DNA from: Molossus alvarezi
Lineage: Eukaryota; Chordata; Mammalia; Chiroptera; Molossidae
Direction: 5' to 3'
NCBI GenBank assembly: GCA_037176705.1
Contig: CM073886.1
Span: 89,625,501 to 89,689,500 of the forward strand
DNA: 64,000 nucleotides
In this document: positions 1 to 13,135 of the stretch, in pieces
Numbering within the stretch: position 1 is the stretch's first letter
Layout of the letters: the number at the start of each line of letters is the position of its first letter
The notes under the pieces: generated by a model
Databases searched by the model: none
Seen by the model: the letters and a program-made list of their open reading frames with translations, nothing else
Told to the model about the DNA's origin: nothing
Program-made: the position numbers and the translations under genes

Positions 1-829
1 GTCTCCCGTCACCTTTCTCGGGACTGTCCATAAAGTGGAACTAAATGTCTAAGAGTTGGCAAACTGAGCTGCCTTCAGGTCACAGCTAAAAACCTACAGT
101 AAACGTTCTCTGTCTGCTGAAATAGTTTTAAGTTAAAACCACCACTAAGTACATATAAATCATTTTAAAATATAGTCACATATTAGGGATGCATACTCAA
201 AATGTTTAACCGATGGGGTGAGCCAGCAAAACTGTTAGAGCCCAACCGGCATCCCAGGCATTCTCTAACATTGCTACACCCGAACAAGCAATAGCAAAAT
301 TCAGCAATCCCCCCCCAAAAAAGGGCGATATTAATTATATTTTTAGTAAAATAGATGTTAGTATTCTAGAGGGCCAAATATTGATAAGTGGTATACAAAA
401 TGTCAATTCAGAAGAAAGCAAGTCACATATTTGATATAAAAAGAAGCCTCCTGAAGACCAGGATTCTGACAGTCTCTGGTATGATCCAATGAGAGGAATA
501 AAATGAAAGAGGTTGGGGTGTTTTTCTCTGGTTGACTTTTTTTTATTTTTTTACTGCTTAATGACATCAACCCTAAAAGTTTGTTTCATGTTGAAAACAC
601 CACATTATCCTTTCCCTATAACTTTAATTTCAAATAAGCTTCATGTCTTACAAATGATCCTGCAGGAAACATAGGGAACCTTGTATCTGAAAATAATCCT
701 AGAGAAGCTCATACTGACAAGGCCAGCTCCATCAACTCTTTAATCCATACACTTCAGATACTCAATAAAACTGAAGTTCCCTGATTTACTAAATACATCA
801 GCTTACTACTCGAACAAGACAACAATGGT

Positions 830-1050
830 CAACATTATTGGGCTTTTCTATGGGTTTCAAGTGCCTTACATGAAGCATCTCACTTGATAACACAGATACC
901 ATTAATAGTCCCATTTTTCTGAGGTGGTTTCCCTGCAGGTAAAGGTCACGCATCTAGTAAGTGGTCAAGTCCAGATTCCAATCCTTCAAATTCCAACCCA
1001 GGGAGCCTGGCTCCGGAGCCCATGCTCTCCAACATAACTCTAAACTGCCT
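830..1050 (-). repeat. MIR SINE relic
   Basis: The order of blocks is that of an inverted MIR: CAAGTGCCTTACATGAAGCATCTCA (ancestral TTACATG...CTCAT), CCCATTTTTCTGAGG, then GGTAAAGGTCACGCATCTAG and TAAGTGG. Confidence 0.65.
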
Positions 1051-1942
1051 AAAATAATTACATTCTAAGCCAAGTGTTTGTAAAAATGATCACAATCATA
1101 CAAAGGCCACTGCAGCACACAATCTCTCTCAAGGGGAGAGGTGTGACTGGAGGTCTGTTCCACCCATAAAGTTCTCTAATTCCAGGGTTCATTTTTAGAA
1201 GCATGGCTCTCAGAGGTCAATTAAAATGTACAAAGGTGATATGGGCTCAACCTAATACAAGCCTATGATATTTCACCCAGTGTCATTGCTAAGAGCCCAT
1301 CGGTGAGATATTCTAGGCTCACATGTTCATCTGCTTGGGCCAGTTTCCTGTGCCCTCTAGGCAATCAGACCGTTTGAGAGGAGAAGGGATTGGGGAGAAG
1401 GCAATCAAAGAGACTGTTCCAGTTCTGTATGACAATGCTCTGGTTCAGATATGCACAACTCAAATGGGGGTCATATACCCAGGTTGGGGTGAGGGTAGGC
1501 AGAGAGGTCAGGGAAAGCCTCCTGGAAGAAGTGCAGATGCAGAAGTGCAGACAGGCAGTGGCCAGGCAGAGAGAAGGGAGCTGCATACAAGGGCATTTTC
1601 TTTCCAGAGCGAGGAAGGGCAGGAGATGAGGAATCCGATGCCGAGAGGAATGGCAGGAGGCTCACTACTGCCCAAGCTATTCTGCCAAACGTTAGAAGCA
1701 GTTAAGATGAGAAATCCTTGACCCTCCATCAGACAAATCTGTCAAGGGGATGGATGTTTTCCAGCAAATGTAGAAAACACAGAAGTTTGAAAAGTTTAAT
1801 TAATGCCTTTTTTTTTTTTTTTATCAGAGCTGTGTAAAAGGGAGGGGGGAATATTATATCACTGGTTCATATTATCTATCAGGCTAAAACATCACTGTTT
1901 CTGTCTAGGAACAACAACAACAAAAGACTTTTAAGAAGAAAC

Positions 1943-3966
1943 ATGGGATAGAAGATGGCTTGGGCAGGACAAGAGGGAGGGTGAGTGTGTGAGAGAGTGT
2001 GAATGGACGTGAAGGTGGACGACCACACCCCAGCAGTGCAGAACCCCAGAGAAGAAGGTTCCTGTGCTGTGGACGGAGCAGCCGGCTACCGCGGTAAGCA
2101 GCTCTACAGGGCGCTTCTCCCTGCGCTGTGGGGAGGTCCCACCATTTTGGAAGATCCCGGGTCTTCCCTGGGAGGAGGCAGTGGGATCAACTAGGACCCA
2201 GCAACCTGAGCCCACCAGCACACCTGGCACCATCGGACCAGTGGACACTCTGTGTCAACACAGACCAGTGCTCAGTAGTGGAGCTGCCAAGGTGCCAGTC
2301 GCGGAAGCGATGGACAGCCCAGAGCCCGGAGCCCATTCCATCCCCCATAGTAGCAGCCCAATCAGAGTCCAGATATACCCCCAGCAACAGAGGCTGGGGA
2401 GCAGACATCCATCCCCAGGCAACAGAAGCACAGACCAGCAGATGAGACCCATCCCCAAAATCTACAGCAAAAGCTGAGCAGGAGTTGAGCCTCACAGGGC
2501 AGCAGCCCTCCCCAGCCACCAGCAGTGGGACCTGGGGCTCCACAGCGGCCTGTGTAGTCCAGTAGCCGACAAGAGCAGTGGGAAGCCGGAGCCCCAGAAG
2601 GACTGGTGAGATCCAGCTGCCCGCCTGTGGGACCTGCAGGGTGTGGGGGCACCAGAGAGGCCTGTGCGACCCAGCAGGGACTGTGCCATCCAGTTACCTG
2701 TGGGATCTGCGGGGTCCTAAAGCACCAGAGAGGCCCAGCAGCCCATAACATAAACATAGAGCCGGGTCCCCAAAGGGACTGTGTGATCCTGTTACCCATG
2801 GGACCTGCAGGGTGCAGGGGCACCTGAGAGGCCTGTGCGACCCAGCTGCACACAAGATAGGCATAGAGGATGTGAAAATGGAGGCAGAGTGAATGGAAGC
2901 TACACTGATGATCTCCCAGGACCAAACGGGAATTACAACTAAAATAAAGACAAATCCTCGGAAAAAAGCAACAGAAAAGCAGCAGGACAGGACCATATAA
3001 CCAGGGACACTGGTAGGATCTGCGGAGGCACAAGAGAGTGGCGGGCTGGGAGACCATGGACAGCAGCAGTCTTAGCTATGAGGAGTGCTCTTGGGGAATA
3101 AAGACCAAGCCCACTCCACAGGGCAGAGAGCCAGGACAGAGCACTGAAATAGCCACAGCCACTCACCTGGGGGCTATGGCAGAGGGAGGGCAGACTGGGT
3201 TGGAACTCAGTGGGGACAACCGGGATTTAGAGGGCACTCAGAGTTTCTGCTGAGTTGCAACCATAAAGGATAGTGTCCAGTTACCTTCTCGGAGCTGTGG
3301 GGAAATGCAACAGCCACCCCCCTCGGAGATTTAGCCTGTCCCAGGTGAGGAAAAGAAATGCAAATTGAGACTCTTAAAAACCAGCATCTAGCCCTGCCAG
3401 TTTGGCTCAACGGTTAGAGGGTCGGCCTGTGGTCCTGGGAGACCTGGGTTCGGTTCCCGCTAAGGGCGCATACCTCGGTTGCAGTTTGTCCCCGGCCCTG
3501 ATCGGTTGTGCGGGTGGCAACCACTCGATGTGTTCCTTTCACGACGATGTTTCTCCCTCTCTCTCTCTCTCTGTTCCTCTCTCCCCCTCCCACTCTACCT
3601 GAACAAAAAATGGAAAAATGTCCTCGGGTGAGGATAAAAAAAAACAAAAAAACAGCATCTATCCCACCCTCTGGAAATCCTCTTATGCAGAACACCAAAG
3701 CTACATTCCAAGGCACTGAGTAAATGAGACTAATAGCCACCAGGAAAAAGCTAGAGGATAACTGAACTTTCCTGGGCTTGCAAATCTACCCAGGAAAGTA
3801 AGACTTGACAGTGGTGTTTAACATGGGCCCACCCAGGCTCACCCAAACCCAGTACAGGAAGCCACAAACAGCAGAACACCAACACCCACAGGGAAAATTT
3901 GGCAGGATCCAAAACCCACTGACCCAGCTGAGAGCCAAAATGGTGAAATAAAGAAACAAATGCCAA
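1943..3966 (+). promoter_or_regulatory. L1 5' UTR/promoter-like region with degenerate internal repeats
   Basis: This is a GC- and CpG-richer stretch upstream of L1 ORF1. Similar segments recur: a GGACCTGCAGGGTG...GGCACC...GAGAGGCCTGTGCGACC core at about 2633-2672 and 2801-2842, with a shorter diverged copy near 2704-2735. GGGACTGTG...ATCC blocks occur near 2676 and 2776. Open frames on either strand here have no recognisable domains and are chance. A Ves SINE (3391-3652) interrupts the 3' part. Confidence 0.6.
3391..3652 (+). mobile_element. Ves SINE inserted in the L1 5' region
   Basis: It has a tRNA-like head (CCAGTTTGGCTCAACGGTTAG), box B GGTTCGGTTCCCGC, a CT tract, TCCTCGGGTGAGGA and an A-rich tail. 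It is flanked by CAGCATCTA at 3382-3390 and 3653-3661. Confidence 0.95.
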
Positions 3967-4830
3967 ATGAAAGAACAAGAGAACTCTATTGAAGATGAGA
4001 TCAATGCAATGCAGTTAACCAAATTGTCAGAAGTAGCGTTCAGAGCCATGATCTTGAGGAAGCTCAACAGCATGAGTAAGGACATCAGCACCATGAATAA
4101 AGATATAGAAACAATGAAAACCAAACAAGTGGAAATAAAGAATGACACAGCAGAAATTAAGAACACATCGGAAGTACTAATCAGCAGAGTAAAGGAAGCT
4201 GAGGACTGGATCAGTAAATTAGAAGACAGGATAGAAAAAATCAACCAATCAGAAAACCAAAAGTAAAAACAATTAAAAAAACAGGAAGATAGCTTAAGAG
4301 AACTGTGGGACAACTAGAAACATAATAACATTTGCATCACAAGAGTACCCAAAGAAGAAGAAAATGGGCAAGGTTAGAGAATATATTTGAAGAAATAGTG
4401 ACAGAAAAGTTTCCTAACTTGTTGAGGGAAGAAGTCATTCAAGTTCAAGAAGCACAGAGAGCCCCAAGTAAGAAGAACCCAAACAGGCCCACACAAAGAC
4501 GCATAGTACTTAAAATACCAAAAATTAAAGACAAAGAGAGAATCCTAAAGGCAGCAAGAGAAAAGCAACAAGTTACCTAAAAAGGAAACCCCATAAGGCT
4601 CTCAGTTTACCTCTCAACAGAAACACTAAAGGCCAGAAGGGAGTGGCATGAAGTAATCAAGGTCATGAAAACAAGGATCTGAACCCAAGACTACTCTATG
4701 CAGCAAAGCTATCATTCAAAATAAAAGGTCAATTAAAGAGCTTCCCAGACAAAAAAAAAAAAAAAAAAGGCTAAGGGAATATATTAACATGAAACCAGCA
4801 CTGAAAGATATGCTAAAGGACTGCTGTAAT
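3967..4830 (+). pseudogene. L1 ORF1 remnant (RNA-binding chaperone)
   Basis: The start context is ATGAAAGAACAAGAG. The first ~99 codons encode a heptad-rich coiled coil (repeated EIK/MNKDIETMK/RVKEAEDWISKLEDRI) and then hit a stop at about 4264. The frame resumes near 4330 with the RRM-like part (IFEEIVTEKFPNLLREE, PTQRRIVLKIPKIKDKERIL), followed by C-terminal-domain sequence (LSTETLKARREWHEVIK) in another frame with further stops. An A-run of about 18 at 4751-4768 lies within it. ORF1p normally trimerises through the coiled coil and coats L1 RNA; this copy cannot make an intact protein. Confidence 0.85.
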
Positions 4831-6391
4831 TAGTAGAAGAAATAGGAAGAAAAATATAACCAAACTAAACAAAAAAGGCAATAAATAAGTACATATCAAT
4901 TATCACCTTAAATGTGAATGGTTTGAATGTACTAATAAAAAGACACAGAGCAGCTGACTGGATAAGAAAGCATGACTCACATATATGTTGTTTACAGGAG
5001 ACTCACCTCACAACAAAAGACTCACATAGGTTGAAAGTGAAGGGATAGAAAAAAATCTTTCAAGCAAACAAAGGAAAAAAAAGCTGGGGTAGCAATATTC
5101 ATAACTGATAAAATAGATTTCAAAATTAAGGCCATAACTAGAGACAAAGAAGGCCAATGCATACTATTGAAAGGATCTATCCAACAAGAAGATATAACCT
5201 TGATAAACATATATGCACCCAATATAGGAGCACCAACATATATTAAAAATCTGGAGGACTTCAAACGAGAAATCAACAGCAATACAATCATGGCAGAGGA
5301 CTTCAATACCCAGCTGATATCACTGAATAGATCTTCTAGACAAAAAATTACAAGGAAACAGAGACTCTAAATGAAGCACTAGATCAAATGGATTTAATAG
5401 ATATCAACAGAGAATTACACCTCAAAACTATATAATTCACATTCTTCTCAAGTGCACATGGGACATTCTCAAAGATAGACCACATGTTAGGACACAAACT
5501 AAGTCTCTACAGGTTCAAGAAGATTGAAATCATATCAAGCATCTTGTCAGATCACAATGGCATGAAACTAGAAATTAACTGCAACAAGAACATGCAAAGA
5601 CATTTGAAAACATGGAGGCTAAATAGCATGTTATTGAAAAATGAATGGGTTACCATGGAGATCAAGGAAGAAATTAAAAACTTCCCGGAAACCAATGAAA
5701 ATGAACACACAGCAACACAAAATCTATGGGATGCAGAGAAAGCAGTTCTGAGAGGGAAGTTCATAGCACTATAGGCCTACCTCAAGAAGCAAGAAAAAAT
5801 TCTAATAGATTATATAACCTCACAACTTAAAGAACTAGAAAGCAAACAAAAAGAAACCCCAGAGCAAGTAGAAGGAAGGAAATAGTAGAGATCAGAGCAG
5901 AAATAAATGACATGGAGAACAAAAAAAGAATTCAAAGTATCAAGAAACAAAGAGCTGGTTTTTCTAAAAGGTAAGATTGACGGACACTTGGATAGACTCA
6001 CCAAGAAACAAAGAGAGAGAACCCAAATACACAAAATCAGAAATGAAAGGGGAGAGTAACAACTGACACCACAGAAATACAAAGGATTGTTAACAAATAT
6101 TATGAACAATTACACAGCAACAAATTTGACAATCTAAGCAAAATGGACAAATTTCTAGAAATACATAGTTCCCCAAAATTGGACCAGGAAGAGATAGAAA
6201 ACTTGAACAAACCAATAACAACAAGAAAAAATTGAAGATGTAATCAAGACTCTCCCAGCAAACAAAAGCCCAGGGCCAGACGGCTTCACGGGGGAATTTT
6301 ACCAAACATTCAAAGAAAAACTAATACCCATTCTCCTCAAACTATTTCAAAAAATTCAAGAAGAAGGAACACTTCCAAACTCATTTTATGA

Positions 6392-6511
<120 letters not shown>

Positions 6512-6694
6512 TAGCAATACATCAAAAAATTATTCACCATGACTAAGAGGGATTCATCCCAGGGATGCAAGGCTGGTACATATTTGCAAATCAATAAATG
6601 TGATATACCACATAAACAAAATAAAAGATAAAAATCATATGATCGTATCAATAGACGCTGAAAAAGCATTTGACAAAATCCAGCACCCATTTCT

Positions 6695-6938
6695 TTTTTT
6701 TTTATCCTCACCAGAGGACATTTTTCCACTTTTTGTTCAGGTAGAGTGGGAGGGAGAGAGAGGAACAGAGAGAGAGAAACATAGATGCGAAGGGACACAT
6801 CGAGTGGTTGCCACCCGCACAACCAACCAGGGCCGGGGACAAACTGCAACCGAGGTATGTGCCCTTAGCGGGGACCGAACCCGGGTCTCTCAGGACCGCA
6901 GGCCGACGCTCTAACCGCTGAGCCAAACCAGCCAGGGC
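6695..6938 (-). mobile_element. Ves SINE, 3' unit of a dimer inside L1 ORF2
   Basis: This is a complete minus-strand Ves with its poly-T (tail) side at 6695 and tRNA-like head at 6931-6938. It is joined by a ~10 bp linker (6939-6948) to the A-tail of a second Ves. The target duplication CAGCACCCATTTCT (6681-6694 and 7195-7208) flanks the pair, not each unit. Confidence 0.93.
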
Positions 6939-6948
6939 CAAGCTTGGA

Positions 6949-7194
6949 TTTTTTTTTTTTTTTTTTTATCCTCACCCGAGGATATTTTTCCATTTTTTTG
7001 TACAGATAGAGTGGGAGGGAGAGAGAGAGAGAAACATCGACGTGAAGGGACACATCGAGTGGCTGCCACCCGCACGACCAACCAGGGCCGGGGACAAACT
7101 GCAACCGAAGTACGTGCCCTTAGCGGGAACCGAACCCGGGTCTCTCTTGACCGCAGGCCGACACTCTAATCGCTGAGCCAAACTGGCCAGGGCC
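6949..7194 (-). mobile_element. Ves SINE, 5' unit of a dimer inside L1 ORF2
   Basis: This is the second complete minus-strand Ves of the pair, with a long T run at 6949-6967 and head ending at about 7193. L1 reverse-transcriptase sequence resumes directly after the right target copy at 7208. Confidence 0.93.
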
Positions 7195-9192
7195 CAGCAC
7201 CCATTTCTGATAAAAACACTCTGAAATGTGGGAATAGAAGGATCATATCTCGACATAATAAAGGCCATATATGAAAGACCTACAGCCAACATCATACTCA
7301 ATGGGCAAAAATTAAAACCATTTCCCTTAAGAATAGGAACAAGACAAGGATGCCCACTTTTGCCACTGTTATTTAACATAGCACTGGAAGTCTTAGCCAC
7401 AAGAATCAGACAGGAAGAAAAAAACAAAAGGAATCTAAATTGGAAAGGAGGAAGTGAAACTGTCATTATTCGCAGATGACATGATACTATACATAAAAAT
7501 CCCAAAGACTCCATCAAAAATTTACTAGACTTAAATGAATTTGGCAAAGTAGCAGGATTAATTAATTAATTAATGTCAGAAATCAACAGCATTCTTATAC
7601 ACCAATGATGAACTGACAGAAAGAGAAACTAAAAAAAAAATCCCATTTACCATCATGGCAAAAAAATTAAGATACCTAGGAATAAACCAAATAAATAAAG
7701 GACCTATTTGCAGAAAACTACAGACACTGAAAAAAGAAACAGAGGAAGATATAAAAAAGTGGAAGCACATACCATGTTCATGGATTGGAAGAATTAACAT
7801 CATTAAAATGTCCATACTACCCAAAGCAATCTATAGATTCAATGAAATCCCCATCAAAATACCAATGACATACTTCACAGAACTATAACAAATACTTCAA
7901 AAGTTCATATGGAACCAAAAAAGGCCACGAATAACCACAGCAATCTTGAAAAAGAAGAACAAAGTTGGAGGGATCACATTACCAGATTTCAGGTTATACT
8001 ACAAAGCCACTGTAATCAAAACAGCCTGGTACTGGCACAAGAACAGGCATATAGACCAGTGGAATAGTAGCGAGAACCCAGAAATGGACCCAAGGCAATA
8101 TGCTCAATTAATATTTGACAAAGGGGGCAAGAGCATACAGTGGAGTAAAGATAGCCTCTTTAATAAATGGTGTTGGGAAAATTAGACAGCTACATGCAAA
8201 AAAAATGAAACTAGACCATCAACTTACACCATACACACACAAGAAAACTCAAAATTGATAAAAGACTTAAATGTGACTCATGAATCCACAAAAATCCTAG
8301 AAGAAAATGTAGGAAACAAAATTTTGGACATCATATGCACAGAATTTTCACTGATACATCACCTAAGGCAACAGAAACAAAGGAAAAAATGAACACCTGG
8401 GACTACATCAAACTCAAAAGCTTCTGTACAGCAAAAGATACAATCATCAAAATGGAAAGGGAACTTACTGTATGGGAGAGCATCACTGCCAATGATATAT
8501 CAGATAAGGGGTTAATTTGTAATATATAGAGAGTGCTCATACAACTCAACAAAAGAAAGACAAAAAACCCAATTAAAAAATGGGTAGAGGAACTAAATAG
8601 ACACCTCTCCGAACAGGACATACAAATGGCCAAGAAACATATGAAGAAATGCTCAACATCACTAATCATCAGAGAGATGCAAATTAAAACAATGAGGTAT
8701 CACCTCACACCTGTCAGAATAATTGCCAGCAACAAAGCATCAAACAACAAGTGTTGGCGAGGGTGTAGAGAAAAGGGGACTCTAGTACACTGCTGGTGGG
8801 AATGCAGGCTGGTGTAGCCACTATGGAGAACACTGTGGTGTTACCTCAAAAAATTAAAAATTGAATTGCCATTTGACCCAGTGATCCCACTTCTAGGAAT
8901 ATACCCTAAGAAGCCTGAAACACCAATCAGAAAGAATATATGTACCCCCATGTTCATAGCAGCACTATTTACAATAGCTAAGATCTGGAAACAGCCCAAA
9001 TGTCCATCAGTAGAGGAATGTATAAAAAAGCAGTGGTACATACACACAATGGAGTACTATGCAGCTGTAGGAAAGAAAGATCCCGTATCCTTTGAGACGA
9101 CCTGGAGGGACCTGGAAAGTATTATCCTAAGCGAAACAAGTCAAACAGAGAAAGACAAGTTTTATATGATCTCACTTATTTGTGGAATATAA

Positions 9193-9438
9193 TGAACATA
9201 ACAGTCTGAGGAATGGGTGGTTCCAGAGACGTGGAAGTGGGGTACAGACTGACAATCCTCAGAAGAGGGGGTGGTGGGGGAGAGATAAACCACAGAACTT
9301 ATATGCATGTGTGCATGAACAATGGACATAGATAACAATGCTGGGGACAGGGTGGGGAGGGAGAGGGAGGGGGGAATTCGTGGGGGAAAAAGGGGAAACA
9401 TCTGTAACAAAAATAAATTGAATTAATTTAAAAAAAAC
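9193..9438 (+). other. L1 3' UTR and A-rich tail
   Basis: Between the ORF2 stop and the A-rich tail lies a G-rich stretch (GGGGGTGGTGGGGGAG near 9268, GGGAGGGAGAGGGAGGGGGG near 9357). A G-rich polypurine tract is a standard feature of mammalian L1 3' UTRs. Confidence 0.75.
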
Positions 9439-11379
9439 AAGATCATGCGTCACATTTTTTCCAATGAGGTTTGAATACTACTTGTGTAATAGGGGCTCCA
9501 TTAATATAGTCAATTAACTGGAAAATGAGCATAATGAACAAATTCACTGATTCAGAATCCAACACTGGATACTTGAAGTGCCAAAAACAATAAATAAGTA
9601 TAATTACCACTACTACTCATTCCACTCACCACCAAAGTATATCTAGAAAAATAAAGTATTGAAGTGTGTTGGCTTTTCCAGAGCCATAATAACCAGGAAG
9701 CCTATGAATTAAAATAATAATTTTTCATTTTTCCCAATTAGGGAGATGTTACATCCTAATACCTTCCCTCTCACATGCCATTGTCTACTTACTATGGGTT
9801 TCCCAGTTTCTCCTGAGCTGCAGAATCCTTTCAACAGTAAGAGAGCAAATAGACAGGTAATGATATTTTACCATGGAATCAGAAGGACACCAGGATGGAC
9901 AAGTTGTATCACACCAGGAGTCCACCAGAATGGTACCTGATCATCACTACACCGAGGGACACTTCCATGATTGCTCCATCGCCTGTGTCCCAAGCACCCC
10001 CCCCCCCCACACACACACACACCACCTAACCAAATCCTTGATAGCCCATCCACTCAACTAGCCTGGACTCGGAAGCAGAACAACAGGAACCTCAGAAAAC
10101 TATTGAAACTTGGAATCGAGACCTCCTCATTTGTTAAGAAACAACCATCATATAAGTACTAAATGCACACCAAGCATTGCCCTTGGTGCTCAAGATACAG
10201 TGAGGAATGACAGCTGAGGTGCCACCACTCACCACTCTATGGATCATCTCATAATGCTTGGTGAACAGGTTGGCCACTTTCAAAATAGGTCCCCGAGTCG
10301 GGTAAGTGGATAATAAATGAAACCTAAGTTTAACACACACACAAATACACACACAGTATTGCACTTATAAATGTGTTTTGTTCCCTTCTATGACTGTAAA
10401 TAATTAAAAGAGAGCATGAAACTCTTCTCTTTAAATCCCATAGAAGATTTATGGCCTCTGATAACAAGAAGGCCACACTTGACCGCTCTGCCCTTGGCGC
10501 CCCACGCAGAGAGCACACTCCGCAGGCATCCCATCCTTCCCAGGAAGGACAGCACATGCATGAGGCAATGAATATTTTTTAACCTTTGCAAAATGTAAGG
10601 AAGAGAAAACTAGGATGGGAAGTTTTAAGTGACTACTTCTGGGTGGAGTTTCATTTTTAAAAAATCTCCCCCCAAATAAGTAGTTCATTCATTCATTCAT
10701 CGGTTGAATCACAGTGCACTTCACATGTTTTCTACTAATTATTCTCACGACAGCCAAGCATGCTCAGAGTAAGGACACACATATAGAGTATCTCTTCACA
10801 GAGGCAGATTATAGAGAGTATTTTATAGATTGTTTTTAAGTTGATCTTTGATTTACAGACTCATGTTAAACTAGCTGTGCACGGGCCCAGGTGAGCCTGT
10901 AATGAGATTTATCTTCATGGATTAGGCCTGACCTATAATAATCTGCTCAGGGCTCCCTCCTGCTATTTCAGCACTGAGTTATGAAAATTCATCCCTTCAC
11001 TATAAATAGAGCCGAGCTCAGAAGGTAATAACTAGGAGATGTATTACTCCTGGAATACAAACACCCCTGAGACTCTGATTATAATGTCCACAGCTGAAGG
11101 CACTATTTCACAATTGGGATTACTACTTTCCAGATGAAAAAAAATTTTGAACTGTGGAATAATGCCTTCAGCTACATACACTGTAATCACAGTCAGCACT
11201 TGCTGTATTCCAAGCGCAGTGGAGAATTCCCACGGTTGGTACAGTAAGCTGGTTTAGGGAACGGAAGGAAGAAGCTATTGGAGGAAGCATGGATAAGCCC
11301 AGTTTCATATCTGCTTTCTCTGGAGGCTTTGGTGTACGAGTTCAATGTGTCCAATTACCATATCAACTTCACTGCAAAT
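9439..11379. other. Intron sequence without recognised gene
   Basis: AT-rich unique sequence. It includes the C/CA run near 10 kb, an ATTC repeat at about 10685-10700, and an evenly complex block at 10800-11020 that I list as a possible conserved noncoding element. The small open frames here look random. Confidence 0.6.
9998..10023 (+). repeat. Poly-C followed by (CA)n
   Basis: About 10 C and then a short CA run. It is similar in form, on the opposite strand, to the GT/G run at 19.25 kb. Confidence 0.9.
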
Positions 11380-11800
11380 CAACAATAAATGTAAAAAAGA
11401 TTATTTTTCACCTAACTAACTGGTCAAGTTACATGTTTTATTTAGAAGACAATACTGACTGCTGGCCAGAGTATAATGAGTTGCACTCTCTCGATATATG
11501 GAAATATAAATTTGTAGAGCATTCCAAGAAACAATTTAGCTGAAGTGTGAGGAACCTCCATCATGCGCATGTCCTTTACCACAATAATCCCACTCCAAGA
11601 ATATACCCTGAAAAAATAATTAGAGGTGACAAGGACTTATTGAAAGCCTGCTCATCACCATTATTTGCAAGAGGAAAAACTTGGAAATAACCTAAAGGGT
11701 GAAATGGTTTTATAGGCTGTGAGAAATCCATACATTAGAATATTAGGCAGCCTTTCATCTGAGTCATAACGGCTAAGGAGAGATGTTAATTCACAGCTGT
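11380..11800 (+). mobile_element. Old L1 3' fragment (ORF2 C-terminal part)
   Basis: Diverged L1 phrases are recognisable: AATCCCACTCCAAGAATATA, CACCATTATTTGCAAGAG, GGAAATAACCTAAA, and AATCCATACATTAGAATATT. No frame is intact. Confidence 0.6.
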
Positions 11801-12584
11801 ACTCTGCAACTTTTGTTAAGCAATGTATCCAAGGGCATTCAGATTGTTCCGACATCAATATTTAGCAGGTGCCCTCTCAGAGTTAACTAATTGGACTTCG
11901 GCTCAGGTTTTTGTTTTTGAGCTATAAGGCTAATGAAGTATTGATATAATATTAAGTGACTGCAAATAAAGTCTGTAGCCTAAATAAATGCAGACATTAT
12001 GTCAGTACATTCTGAATGAATTAAAAAGAAAAAATGGACTTTTGCATGCGTTTAGTGAATTTTCCCTGACTCTTCATAATGCATTTTTGCAAATGGAAAA
12101 GATGAATATTCATCGAGGCTCTCTGAATATATTACAGTTTAAATAGTTTGATTTTAATATTTATAGTATATCATGAAACATAATTTTTCCATTAAAAGAA
12201 ATGAATACAATGTCAAAAGAGAGCCACTGAAGAAACATAAAATTATACCACTTAACGTAATATTAAAAGTTGAAAACAATATTTAAAAGCACTCCCCTTT
12301 TCAATAAAGTTAACTCTTCTAGCAAGATATCTTCCAGTTTGTTGGGTTGGTGAATTGTGAGTGAAAAGGAGGAAGGAAGAAACAAAGTTAGTCCACAATC
12401 ATGCAAGGGGGCAAGGACAAAAAAGTTAAGGTACTACCTGAAATAAAATGATCTGAGAGAAAAGTGCTTATCTCTGTCCCTTCTGATACCATCTCAGCTA
12501 AGCCTAGCTGACAACCCCCAAGAAACCTTTCTCCTGCCAACCCCAGGAACACTGATGCCAGCATTGGGGTGACAGGCACTGTGC

Positions 12585-12725
12585 AAAATAGCACACAAAA
12601 GTTCATTCATTTAATCCTCACAATAACCTTGAGGTTTCTACAACCATTAGACCCACTTCACAGATGAAGAAACTGAGGCTTTCTCAGCTAACAGTGAGTA
12701 GAAACTAGAATTGATCTCTGAACCA
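12585..12725 (-). repeat. MIR SINE relic
   Basis: TTTAATCCTCACAATAACCTTGAGG followed by CCACTTCACAGATGAAGAAACTGAGGC is the inverted MIR core. Confidence 0.8.
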
Positions 12726-12944
12726 CACTGCTTTCCTCCTCATTCCCTTTTTCCAACTGCACAACTAGAGTTTAATCCCTGAATTCAGTTTGCATAGTGA
12801 ACTGTTCTCCGGCTTGAAGAATAGCTTCTTCTTTAGGCTAAAGGATAGAAACCTAAAAAGTTAATCACAGATTAAAACACTACCAACAAAAACAGGAGTC
12901 CATTCAAGAGCACTAAAGAGATACACAAAGAAAATAGATACGCT

Positions 12945-13135
12945 TATGCATTCAACAAGTCTTCATTGCACCTACTATGTGCCTGACATTATTGTAGGCC
13001 CTGAAAAAATAGTTGGCAAAACAGAAAAAATATCTCCACCCTCGTGAATTTTTCACCAGATATTAAGAGGTATACAATCAATACATTATGCAGAACAGTG
13101 AAAGGAGATGAAGCAATGGAAAAAAGTGAAGGGGT
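12945..13135 (+). repeat. Ancient mammal-wide interspersed repeat, family unassigned
   Basis: CATTGCACCTACTATGTGCCTGACATTATTGTAGGCCCTG followed by an aligned AAAACAGAAAAAATATCTCC block is a common old mammalian repeat. Similar pieces lie at about 14500-14640, 35000-35130, 54188-54300, 57125-57245 and 60370-60480. Confidence 0.55.

Noticed and set aside
2362..3057. 231-codon minus-strand frame in the L1 5' region
   Set aside because: It lies antisense to a GC-rich repeat region with internal repeats and overlapping frames; no domain is recognisable.
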